Assembly: GCA_903879875.1 (NCBI GenBank)
Contig: CAIRNC010000183.1
Coordinates: forward strand, 1-16,925
DNA from: an uncultured Bacteroidota bacterium
Lineage (GTDB): Bacteria > Bacteroidota > Bacteroidia > Flavobacteriales > Flavobacteriaceae
Reading direction: 5' to 3'
DNA: 16,925 nucleotides
The stretch's first letter is position 1; the number at the start of each line of letters is the position of its first letter. The position numbers and the translations under genes are program-made. Below the pieces are notes generated by a model that ran no database searches, was not told the DNA's origin, and saw nothing but the letters and a program-made list of their open reading frames with translations. Positions 7,801 through 15,026 of the stretch are shown one piece after another.

Positions 7801-10800
7801 GACATTAGTAATAGTAATGAAGTTTCATTAGGTGGCGATTTAACGATAGAAACTAGTATTGCTCTAAATGCGGGAAACTTTGCAATAGGATCAAACACTT
7901 TAACATTTAATGGAGATGTCATTGCCATGACAGGAACAGTTACTGGAGGAAGTACTACCAACATGATTATTGGTGGCACAGGTTCAAGTATAAGTATGCC
8001 TTCATTTACATTGAATAATTTAACTTTAAATCGGGTTAGTGGAGTTAATCTATATGGTAATTTAAATTTAGTTGGTAACTTAACTTTAATAGCAGGGACA
8101 TTAAATTTGGGTGCAAATACTTTAACGATTAATGGAAGCTCAATTACAAGAACAACTGGTACTATTGATGCTTCAAATGCTTCGAGTTCATTAGTATTCA
8201 ATAATTCATCTGCAATAATTTTACCAGGTTCTTTATTTACAAGTAACATAAACAATATGACCATTTCTGGAAATGGTGGTGTTACTGCCAATTCCAATAT
8301 AACAATAAATGGCATCTTGAATTTATCTGCTTCAAATCCGTCAACTACTTTAGCTGCTTTAAGTATGGGGTCTAATGTTTTAACAATGGGTGCTGCAGCA
8401 ACAACAATAGGTATTGGAGATGTTACTGGAAATGTAACAAGAACTGATGTAATAGCAGAAACAGAATATTCATTTGGTAATCCACATACAACGGTAACAT
8501 TAACAGGAAGTGGAACCTTACCATCCAGTATTAGTCTTACAATTTCAATTGGAAGTTTGCCAGCAGGAAATGCGCTTGCTATTAAAAGATACTATGAAAT
8601 TGGAATGATTGGAGGAAGTGGTTTTTATACCGACATCAAAGAACACTATTTGGATAATGAACTTAATGGATTAGATGAAACCCAATTAATTACCTCAGAT
8701 TATGATATTAATTTGGCTGGAGATGCTATCTTAACAATTCCAGATGAACATGGTAGAGCAAATTATGATATTACTACACCAAATAATAAATATGTTGGTA
8801 TGGCAAATGTACCTATCAGTTATTTTATATATGTTTATCCAAATCATGCTTGGAGAACGATTTTCTCTCTTTCAGAACATGTTAACACATCTTATAAAAC
8901 ATGGAAAGGAACTACCAATAACGTTTGGGGAACAGGTTCAAATTGGTTTCCTTCAGGAGCACCTGACGCTCTATCAAGAGTGATTATTCCTGATGCAAAC
9001 ACACTAATCAATTTACCTGTGTTACCTTCTGGTGATTTTACTTTAGAATCAATTTCAATTGGAAATGGAATTCCGTTGACGGCACTTGGAAATATAACTA
9101 TTACGGCATCTGGTGTAATGGGAGGTGGAGCATGGAATGATGTTGCTGAAGGTTTTAATCCAAATGGTTACAAAGTCATTTTTAATGGATTAGGTGCTAC
9201 ACTTTCTGGAAATACAATTTTTTATGATGTAGAAATTGGAAATGGAGCCTCGCTTACAAATGCCTTTGGAAACAAAATGAAAATTGGCAATACAGTTACT
9301 AAAATTGGAACTGGAACTTGGTATGCAGATCAATATAACAATACCATAGAATATAATAAAACAGGAAATCAAACCATAGTGGTAACTGATGGTACTACAA
9401 AATATCACAATCTTATTTTAAGCGGAAGCGGAACAAAAACAGTTCCTGAATTGAGTTTAACTAATGATTTTAGTACTTCAGGAACAGTTACTGCTAATAT
9501 TACAGGCAGTCAAACCGTAAATGGGGAGTTATTAATTGGCGAAGGAACAACCTTTATTGCAGGAAATTACAACCATAAATTAGCAGGTTATTTTGATAAT
9601 AATGGAATTTTTATTGCCAATAATAGTACGATTACATTAAATGGAAATAGTACTCAATTTGTATATGGAAATAGTGCAACGGTATTCAATAATCTTGTTT
9701 TAAATAACGCTACTGGTGCTAATTTTTATACTGACGAAACCATAAATGGCACATTAACAATAACATCAGGAATAATAGATATTACATTTACAAATTTGAC
9801 ATTGGGTAGTGCAGCTGTATTAGGAACATTAAGCACTGCCAATATGATTGTTGCTAGTGATATAGGTCAATTGAGACGTACATTTACCACTAATGGTTCT
9901 TATACTTTCCCAATTGGTAAAAATACAAATGGAGCTTATTATACTCCAATTACGGTTACGGCAACCGGTTCAAATTATGCAAATGCTGCTATTGGTGTTC
10001 AACTTTCAGAAGGAAAACACGCGGATAATGCAAGTACTACTAATTATCTAAATCGATTCTGGACTTTGACCCAAACTGGAATTACCTCTTGTACTATTGC
10101 AACTGCGGCAACTTATAACAATGCAGATAGCATTGGAACGGAATCCAATATTTCAGCCGCAAGATTAGTAGGAACTTTTAATCAATCGAATAACCCATGG
10201 ATCAAATACAGTGCAATTGCAAATAATACATTGACAACTACAAGTGCGTCACTAGCATCTGGAGAGCCATTTGTTGTAACAGGAATCAATGGAATTGCAC
10301 CTTCTGTAAGTATTATTGGAGGAGAAATTGTATCTTGTTTAGGTGAAAATGTACTATTAGACACTGTTGTTGAAGGAGAACCTACATTTAGCTACAGTTG
10401 GTCACCAGCTACATTCTTGAGTGACACAACAATTGCAAATCCAGTGGTTACCAATCCAACGGCAACAACATCCTATACTGTAACGGTTATTGATGGTAAT
10501 GGAATTGCAACAACTTCCGCAAAAGCAACAGTAACAATGGGAAATACCACCACATGGAATGGTAGTACATGGGATAATGGTGCACCAACCGACACCAGTA
10601 CAGCAATTATAGCAGGAAATTATAATCTAGCTGCAAATATTAGCGCCTGTACTTTAACAGTAAATAGTGGAATTGTTATCATTCCTTCGGGATTTACAGT
10701 AACTTTAAACGGTGCTTTGCATGTTAATGCAGATAGTTTTACTTTAAGTACTAACGCCAATTTATTGCAAGCTACAGATGTGGCTAATAGTGGAAACATT

Positions 10801-12087
10801 ATTGTTAAACGAACTACTACAATGAGAAGATTGGATTATACTTATTGGTCTTCACCAGTAAGCAATCAAAATTTACAAGCTTTTTCACCACAAACATTAG
10901 CCAACCGATTCTATACTTTAGATGAGGGGACCAATACTTTTACTTGGATTGATCCTGCAACAAATAATTTTACTTTGGCTAAAGGATTCTTAGTTCGTGC
11001 TCCAAATACTTTTGGAACCAATCCAGAAACTTTCACAGGTACTTTTACTGGCGTGCCTAATAATGGAATACAAACTATAAATACTACCTATTCTGGAATT
11101 AATAAAGGATGTAATTTAATTGGAAATCCTTATCCATCACCTATAGATGCTGATGCATTCTTGAAATACCCAGGAAACGAAGGAGCTATTTATTTCTGGA
11201 CACATAGTATTCTACAAGCAGGTTCACAAACCAATTATGCTTGTCACACGCTTACAGGTACTTCTGCTAGTTCTGATGGAAACAAACCAAACGGAACCAT
11301 TCAAACAGGACAAGGTTTTATCTTGCTAAAAACTGCTGGAGGCGTTGCTACTTTTACTAATGCAATGAGAGTTAGTAATACTTCTGGACAATTCTTTAGA
11401 ACCAACAATAGCCTTGAAAAAAACCGAATTTGGTTGAATTTATCAAGTAATACTTCTGCACATAACCAAATGTTAATAGGTTATATAGATGGCGCTACTC
11501 AAGGCGTTGATGCTTCTTATGACGGTAAATTGATTGAAGCCGGAAGTTCTATTTCTAGTTTAATTGATAACGAAAAATATGTAATTCAAGGACGTGCATT
11601 ACCTTTTGTAGATGCTGATATAGTTCCGTTGAATTTCATAGCTGCAACTGTAGGTTCTTATACTATAAACATTGACCATACCGACGGATTATTTTCTGGT
11701 GATCAAAACATTTATTTAAAAGATAATTTTTTAGGCATCACTCATAATCTAAAAGCAAGTGCTTACACCTTCAATGCTGAAGCAGGAACTTTTACCAATC
11801 GTTTTGAAATAGTATACACCAGTTCTCCATTAATCGTTACCAATCCAACATTTGATAGCAATAGTGTCATTGTTTACAAACAAAACGAACTTTTAAACAT
11901 CAATACCGGAACCGTAGCCATGGATAAAATTAAAATATTTGATATGAGAGGACGATTGTTGTTTGAAAAAAATGGTATCCACACTACAGCCATTCAATTG
12001 AATGAACTAAGAGCAGAACACCAAGTTATTATCATTCAAATCACTGCTGACGACAATAGCATGATTAGCAAAAAAGCCGTTTTCTAA
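4885..12087 (+). CDS. Giant T9SS-secreted beta-helix/beta-repeat protein (2400 aa)
   Basis: A Sec signal peptide (KKSLFLAVLLLISCLSG, likely cut after HAQ at 21) leads into a beta-rich secreted protein. Residues about 25-850 form a right-handed beta-helix with many short G/S-N-N-x-I turns, interrupted by two 41-residue GGxGY repeats (about 370-445). W-x-G modules follow at 863 (WKGTTSTDFG) and 1340 (WKGTTNNVWG), each with a filamentous stretch of strands of the type NLTLNxxxG and TLTINGxxI. Residues about 1806-1888 resemble an Ig/PKD-like domain. A third module, TTWNGSTW near 1889, leads to YTYWSSPV (1985-1992) and a C-terminal cassette that, as I recall, is common in Flavobacterium surface proteins. 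The last 81 residues (KIKIFDMRGRLL ... VIIIQITADD) are a T9SS sorting domain, which I take to be type C. The likely site is the cell surface or outside; adhesion is an inference, and no catalytic motif was seen. Confidence 0.95.
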   Translation: MKKSLFLAVLLLISCLSGHAQTTKTVGAGANYSTLKLAFDAINSGTITGSITLQIVSNITDNNTATLNASGSQNCSYSSVLIYPTGSGYTLSSNIAGAMIYLNGADKVTIDGRVNASGATKDLVITNTNTGTSAITINLKNSAINNIVKYCTLKGSTTNSSFGIVTFGTSSNGNGNDNNLIDNNNITNNEGARVTNAVISLGSSGKENSTNTISNNIFYDYMSASISSNGVYISQNSTNFIISGNSFYETTTLVPTVANTYYVIATNTSTNHLISGNYIGGSAPLCSGSPMTINSSMAHSFAGIYTNGGSSTPVTIQNNIIQNINYTSTNANPWDGIYLASSSNKVTVTGNTIGATTGNDSIVVNTPNAAATATISGGVVTAINLVGGGSGFTTAPLVTFSNSPAPTSVATARANISGGIVTGFTISSGGSGYSTAPSVMLNSSSYSTTHGIRHLNRGVTIISNNTIGAITVLGTTTYSHCVEAIVISGVAPSIEITNNLIGSLSTANSIQATSEATSSLYKQDVRGIYLNSIVTLATISGNTISNLFDAYTGIYTSKFDGISTSGGSNIIQNNIISNLSTPSASIIVKGIQQAVSTSGTSQTVDGNTIYNLSNTNASANVKVTGIDFLSPTSGTNSVSRNFVHSLTITSTDINSEIDGIALSNGRTTCANNIVNIGIGNAIGYKIYGIYDNSSANNSNTNNVYFNSVYVGGTVASGITSPTGALWNSNNTAIRNYRNNILMNARSGGTTGKHYAVRIAGTSGLTINYNDYYVSGTGGILGYLGGAGDKTSLALWKATTSQDVNSLNTNPLFFNPLEDGYVSNHYISAILNGVTISGTTTDYSGITRGATPKMGALESAENSWKGTTSTDFGTASNWSAGEVPLTGANISFDPSPIRDCILDTSRTVGNITNTQSTYKLVTNGQQFTINGNLIFSNGAQINATSSSSIIKMNGTSAQTIPNGAFVSNAIDALDISNSNEVSLGGDLTIETSIALNAGNFAIGSNTLTFNGDVIAMTGTVTGGSTTNMIIGGTGSSISMPSFTLNNLTLNRVSGVNLYGNLNLVGNLTLIAGTLNLGANTLTINGSSITRTTGTIDASNASSSLVFNNSSAIILPGSLFTSNINNMTISGNGGVTANSNITINGILNLSASNPSTTLAALSMGSNVLTMGAAATTIGIGDVTGNVTRTDVIAETEYSFGNPHTTVTLTGSGTLPSSISLTISIGSLPAGNALAIKRYYEIGMIGGSGFYTDIKEHYLDNELNGLDETQLITSDYDINLAGDAILTIPDEHGRANYDITTPNNKYVGMANVPISYFIYVYPNHAWRTIFSLSEHVNTSYKTWKGTTNNVWGTGSNWFPSGAPDALSRVIIPDANTLINLPVLPSGDFTLESISIGNGIPLTALGNITITASGVMGGGAWNDVAEGFNPNGYKVIFNGLGATLSGNTIFYDVEIGNGASLTNAFGNKMKIGNTVTKIGTGTWYADQYNNTIEYNKTGNQTIVVTDGTTKYHNLILSGSGTKTVPELSLTNDFSTSGTVTANITGSQTVNGELLIGEGTTFIAGNYNHKLAGYFDNNGIFIANNSTITLNGNSTQFVYGNSATVFNNLVLNNATGANFYTDETINGTLTITSGIIDITFTNLTLGSAAVLGTLSTANMIVASDIGQLRRTFTTNGSYTFPIGKNTNGAYYTPITVTATGSNYANAAIGVQLSEGKHADNASTTNYLNRFWTLTQTGITSCTIATAATYNNADSIGTESNISAARLVGTFNQSNNPWIKYSAIANNTLTTTSASLASGEPFVVTGINGIAPSVSIIGGEIVSCLGENVLLDTVVEGEPTFSYSWSPATFLSDTTIANPVVTNPTATTSYTVTVIDGNGIATTSAKATVTMGNTTTWNGSTWDNGAPTDTSTAIIAGNYNLAANISACTLTVNSGIVIIPSGFTVTLNGALHVNADSFTLSTNANLLQATDVANSGNIIVKRTTTMRRLDYTYWSSPVSNQNLQAFSPQTLANRFYTLDEGTNTFTWIDPATNNFTLAKGFLVRAPNTFGTNPETFTGTFTGVPNNGIQTINTTYSGINKGCNLIGNPYPSPIDADAFLKYPGNEGAIYFWTHSILQAGSQTNYACHTLTGTSASSDGNKPNGTIQTGQGFILLKTAGGVATFTNAMRVSNTSGQFFRTNNSLEKNRIWLNLSSNTSAHNQMLIGYIDGATQGVDASYDGKLIEAGSSISSLIDNEKYVIQGRALPFVDADIVPLNFIAATVGSYTINIDHTDGLFSGDQNIYLKDNFLGITHNLKASAYTFNAEAGTFTNRFEIVYTSSPLIVTNPTFDSNSVIVYKQNELLNINTGTVAMDKIKIFDMRGRLLFEKNGIHTTAIQLNELRAEHQVIIIQITADDNSMISKKAVF

Positions 12088-12128
12088 TCTATAACTAATT
12101 TAAAAACGGAACGATTCTGTTCTGTTCG

Positions 12129-12180
12129 ACTTTGCCAAAGTACTATTTTAATAACGAGTACTTTGGCAAAGTTTTTATTA
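12129..12180 (+). terminator. Strong intrinsic terminator of the giant gene
   Basis: A perfect 16-bp inverted repeat (12129-12144 with 12157-12172, arm ACTTTGCCAAAGTACT) with a 12-nt loop is followed at once by TTTTATTATA. It lies 41 bp past the stop codon of the giant gene. There is no T tract on the minus-strand side, so it works in the plus direction. Confidence 0.88.
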
Positions 12181-12275
12181 TAGGATAATAGTTGCAAGGA
12201 TTTATGCTTGGATTCAATTTTTAGTATGCCATTGTAACGAGAACCAGAACAAGAAGTAGTCAAAAACAAAAATGC

Positions 12276-12298
12276 GGGAGTGGAACTCCTACTTTTTT
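12276..12298 (+). terminator. Second terminator-like hairpin
   Basis: GGGAGT (12276-12281), a GGA loop and ACTCCT (12285-12290) form a 6-bp stem with one G-T pair, followed by ACTTTTTT. It could back up the terminator at 12129-12180. Its sequence is close to that of the hairpin at 13352-13378. Confidence 0.5.
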
Positions 12299-12345
12299 AG
12301 TTTTTAATTATTTTATTTTTTTTAAATTTTGGTTTTTGCTTGGTT

Positions 12346-12370
12346 TTCGCAACAGTTACCGCTGTTGTGA
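12346..12370. repeat. Small inverted repeat downstream of the orphan gene
   Basis: CAACAG (12350-12355) and CTGTTG (12362-12367) form a 6-bp stem around a six-base loop. A related CGCCGTTG stretch lies on the other side of the gene at 13081-13088. A 9-bp direct repeat TGTTTATTT is also present on both sides (12379-12387 and 13087-13095). These are the only signs of element borders and are weak. Confidence 0.3.
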
Positions 12371-12381
12371 GATTGTGCTGT

Positions 12382-12975
12382 TTATTTTAAATGTGTATTT
12401 TTAATAATTTTTTCACACATTTTCGCTAATTCGACCAATTTCAATTTCTTATTTAGTTTGTAATTAATATTAGGATCTTTTTTTTCATTTGTCAAATCAA
12501 ATTCGTCAAATTTTTTTTCCATGAATACGGAATTTATATAAAAATGAAAATTTATGAAACAGCTATGGACAGTCATTTTAACAAATGAGTATTTTTTATT
12601 TGCGACAATAGAATCTTGGCTAGTTTTATATCTTTCTACATTTTCCTTTACAAATGTATTTATATTTGAAGAGTAAAAATCTATAATTTTATTGGAAATT
12701 TCAATCACGGGATTAGTACAATTACTAACTTTTTGCAAAAAATCTTTATCATTATTTCTCCAAAAAACGTAAATATTGGAATTTTCTACTGAACAATCTT
12801 TTTCATTCAACTTCAGCATTTTTATACCACCATTACAATATGTTTCAAAATAAAAAAAATGATTGATACCATTTAATTGTAAATCTAATGTTTTTAGATT
12901 TATAATTGAATCTATCGATTGCTGTGCGAAAAGTTGAGATGCAAAAAAAAGCAATATTAATTGAATTGTTTTCAT
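12382..12975 (-). CDS. Unrecognised exported protein, 197 aa
   Basis: I do not recognise the family. The product has a clear Sec signal peptide (KTIQLILLFFASQLFAQ, probable cut after Gln18 or so) and no other membrane helix, so it should be periplasmic or secreted. The mature part has five cysteines (47, 61, 86, 139, 187), enough for two disulfides, and a lysine-rich C-terminal helix (about 172-194). It has no lipobox and no T9SS tail. Base composition stands out: three hand-counted 60-base lines inside it are 22-28% G+C, lower than the lines counted in the giant gene. It is the only gene in this stretch, faces away from its neighbours and has no visible TAnnTTTG promoter. This fits a recently acquired or fast-evolving orphan gene. 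Confidence 0.75.
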   Translation of the reverse strand: MKTIQLILLFFASQLFAQQSIDSIINLKTLDLQLNGINHFFYFETYCNGGIKMLKLNEKDCSVENSNIYVFWRNNDKDFLQKVSNCTNPVIEISNKIIDFYSSNINTFVKENVERYKTSQDSIVANKKYSFVKMTVHSCFINFHFYINSVFMEKKFDEFDLTNEKKDPNINYKLNKKLKLVELAKMCEKIIKNTHLK

Positions 12976-13254
12976 TTAAATTGATTTTTATGTCGTTCAT
13001 CCAGCATGTTGCATAACTTATAAATATGTCAGACAAAACCAGATTTATCCTCACAGATTAGGCTTGCTTTGTTTGACAAACGCCGTTGTTTATTTATTTC
13101 TCAAATATATAAAATATTCGCACTTCATAGAAAAACCAACTACTATTAATTATAGCAGTAGCTCCAAATGCCTTATTTCAAATGTAATTAGTTTAAAGAA
13201 TCGTTTTGCTTGCCTAAAAAAAATCAGGAAATAGAAAGGCACTTTATTTATAAA

Positions 13255-13386
13255 TACATTTGTTTTTATAGGAAAATCAACACCAAAGCCAAACGTTGCA
13301 AAGTGTAACTTTTGTAATTGGATTATTAGATAATTATATTTTAAGCGAATTTAGGGAGTAAAATCGGTTGACTCTCTACTTTTTTT
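13255..13386 (+). ncRNA. Possible small RNA between a promoter box and a terminator
   Basis: TACATTTG (13255-13262) matches the -7 consensus and a terminator-like hairpin ends at 13386, with no open frame in between. A transcript of roughly 118 nt would result. No -33 TTG is at the right distance, so the promoter is weakly supported; a decayed gene end is the alternative. Confidence 0.25.
13352..13386 (+). terminator. Orphan terminator-like hairpin
   Basis: TAGGGAGT (13352-13359) pairs with ACTCTCTA (13371-13378) over 8 bp with one G-T pair and an 11-nt loop, followed by CTTTTTTT. No plus-strand gene lies upstream of it before 12087, so what it terminates is unclear. Confidence 0.5.
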
Positions 13387-13465
13387 ATTAGGAAATTTGT
13401 AGTGATAATATAATTAGACAGGAATAGGGTTACTAACGCATAGCGTTTACTTTTCAATTTATCCA

Positions 13466-13498
13466 TTTGCAATTTAAATGAAAGATTTTTTAATTATA
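13466..13498 (+). promoter_or_regulatory. Possible promoter of the RCC1 gene
   Basis: TTTG (13466-13469), a 21-nt spacer and TAATTATA (13491-13498) have the spacing seen at 1799-1830, but the -7 box is a poor match. The inverted repeat AACGC-ATA-GCGTT at 13435-13447 lies 18 bp upstream and could be an operator. Confidence 0.3.
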
Positions 13499-13530
13499 TT
13501 AGCCATATCTTAAAAAAAACAACAAACCTC

Positions 13531-14895
13531 ATGAAAAAAACATTTCTATACTGCTTCTTAATTGTTACACTACAGACCTATTCTCAATGTTGGAAAATGG
13601 TTTCAGGACATAGCGCCAGCCAAAATGGCATCAGACTTGACGGCACTTTATGGGGCTGGGGGTATAATGCCAATGGCGAAATTGGCGATGGCACTTTTAC
13701 TTACAAAGATCACCCTGTGCAAGCTGGTACTGCCTCCGATTGGAAAACTTTAGCTTGTGGTGGTAGTCATGGATTGGCCATAAAAAACGATGGTAGTCTC
13801 TGGGCTTGGGGCTATAACTCGAATGGACAATTGGGAAATGGAACGATTGTTAAAAGCAATATTCCCGTACAAATTGGTACTGATTTGAACTGGAAAGAGG
13901 TGAGTGGTGGCTATTCTTATTCTGTAGCCATAAAAAACGATGGTACACTTTGGACTTGGGGGCGAAATAATTATGGACAATTAGGCTACGGACAATACGG
14001 CAATTCGCCAGATGTTTTAGTTCCCACACAAGTTGGTACGGCTACAAATTGGGCTAAAGTAGCAACGGGCTATGATTTTACTATGCTCATAAAAACAGAT
14101 GGTACTTTATGGGGTTGTGGTAATAATAATTATGGACAATTGGGAGACGGAACAGATATTTTTAAATATTTCCCAGTACAAATTGGTACACAAACCAATT
14201 GGCAAAGCATTTCAACGGGGTCAAATCATACTATGGCAATAAAAACCAACGGAACTTTATGGCTCTGGGGCTACAATCTTAACGGACAATTGGGCGACAA
14301 TACAGTGGTAAGTAAGTTTGTACCTACTCAAATTACAACTTCAACCAATTGGATGATGGTCTCCGCAGGTTATTTACATTCTATAGCGCTCAAAACCGAT
14401 GGCACGCTTTGGGGTTGGGGACCTAATATTAATGGAAGTCTAGGTGACGGTACTACTACTTCAAAATTATTTCCAACTCAAATTGGAACCGTTACAACAT
14501 GGAAAGCAGTATTTGCTTCCCAGTATTTTACATCGGGTATTCGAACTGACAATTCGTTATGGTCTTGGGGAAAAAATGTTTCTGGAATGCTTGGAATAGG
14601 CAATCTTACAAACACTTATATACCAACTCAAGTAAGCTGTGCGACATTGTCAAATGTTACCTTTTTAGCAAATAATTGGAAGGTATATTTAGACCAATCA
14701 ACCAAAAGACTTACTATTCAATCGTCAAATAATTTGAAATGCAATTCAATTACAATTACAGATGTTACGGGCAAAATTGTATTAGAAAATAATGATTCAA
14801 ACTCAATAAGTGTAGAACCATTAGCAAAAGGAATTTATATTTTAGTTGCGTTTTCTGGAGAGGAAAAAATAGTTTCTAAATTTGTTGTAGAATAG
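13531..14895 (+). CDS. Secreted RCC1-repeat beta-propeller with T9SS type A tail
   Basis: A signal peptide (KKTFLYCFLIVTLQTYSQ) is followed directly by seven RCC1 repeats starting at Trp21, 71, 121, 174, 224, 274 and 324. Six are exactly 50 residues and the third is 53. Each follows the pattern W...G....AIKxDGTLWxWGxNxxGQLGDGT...PxQIGT. Seven repeats make one complete seven-bladed propeller. Residues 374-454 are a T9SS type A sorting domain (LTIQSSN ... ITITDVTGKIVLE ... LAKGIYILVAFSGEEKIVSKFVVE), so the protein should be carried across the outer membrane and attached to the surface or released. RCC1 propellers generally bind proteins or other ligands; the partner here is unknown. Repeats 4 (WGCG) and 7 (AVFASQYF, IGIGN region) depart most from the pattern. 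It is a single-gene unit. Confidence 0.93.
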   Translation: MKKTFLYCFLIVTLQTYSQCWKMVSGHSASQNGIRLDGTLWGWGYNANGEIGDGTFTYKDHPVQAGTASDWKTLACGGSHGLAIKNDGSLWAWGYNSNGQLGNGTIVKSNIPVQIGTDLNWKEVSGGYSYSVAIKNDGTLWTWGRNNYGQLGYGQYGNSPDVLVPTQVGTATNWAKVATGYDFTMLIKTDGTLWGCGNNNYGQLGDGTDIFKYFPVQIGTQTNWQSISTGSNHTMAIKTNGTLWLWGYNLNGQLGDNTVVSKFVPTQITTSTNWMMVSAGYLHSIALKTDGTLWGWGPNINGSLGDGTTTSKLFPTQIGTVTTWKAVFASQYFTSGIRTDNSLWSWGKNVSGMLGIGNLTNTYIPTQVSCATLSNVTFLANNWKVYLDQSTKRLTIQSSNNLKCNSITITDVTGKIVLENNDSNSISVEPLAKGIYILVAFSGEEKIVSKFVVE

Positions 14896-14904
14896 TTTTA
14901 TAGT

Positions 14905-14930
14905 AAAAATATTAACCAAAAATATTAACC
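14905..14930. repeat. 13-bp tandem repeat
   Basis: AAAAATATTAACC occurs twice in a row (14905-14917 and 14918-14930). The end of the second copy forms the base of the terminator hairpin; the first copy could pair with the same 3' arm in a shifted register. Confidence 0.8.
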
Positions 14931-14989
14931 AAAAATTCTCAAATTATAATTCTTTCCTAGAATGTAATTTGAGAATTTTTGGTTTTTAA
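14927..14989. terminator. 20-bp bidirectional terminator
   Basis: The arms 14927-14946 and 14965-14984 are perfectly complementary over 20 bp. The 18-nt loop can form a further 5-bp helix (ATTCT 14949-14953 with AGAAT 14959-14963). T-rich tails are present on both strands, so it can serve the RCC1 gene from the left and the 15027-15509 gene from the right. Confidence 0.85.
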
Positions 14990-15026
14990 ATGTAGTTGGT
15001 TTTGATGTAAGAAGGGAAAATTACAA

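Larger units (their letters stand above)
12976..13530. other. 555-bp AT-rich non-coding region
   Basis: No convincing open frame lies between the orphan gene and the RCC1 gene on either strand. The region holds a TAnnTTTG-like box on the plus strand (TACATTTG, 13255-13262), a terminator-like hairpin (13352-13386), a short inverted repeat AACGC-ATA-GCGTT (13435-13447) and a possible RCC1 promoter (13466-13498). The rest shows nothing I can name. Confidence 0.6.

Noticed and set aside
5184..8315. Several long minus-strand frames opposite the giant gene, the largest 220 codons
   Set aside because: They mirror the low-complexity Thr/Asn/Gly codons of the sense gene and have no promoter or recognisable domain.
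8744..8983. Plus-strand 79-codon frame inside the giant gene
   Set aside because: It is out of frame within a continuous coding region and has no signal of its own.
12084..12269. Minus-strand 61-codon frame after the giant gene
   Set aside because: It runs through both arms of the terminator and into the stop region of the giant gene.
12346..13100. Integron-like attC sites around the orphan gene
   Set aside because: Short inverted CAACAG/CTGTTG and GTTATGC-like pieces are present, but no pair fits RYYYAAC ... GTTRRRY with an attC-type structure, and no integrase is in the window.
13562..13980. Short frames overlapping the RCC1 gene on both strands
   Set aside because: They are shadows of a strongly patterned coding sequence.
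13531..14643. RCC1 repeats as a DNA-level repeat array or CRISPR
   Set aside because: The periodicity is about 150 bp and comes from the repeated protein motif; the DNA copies are diverged and there are no spacers.
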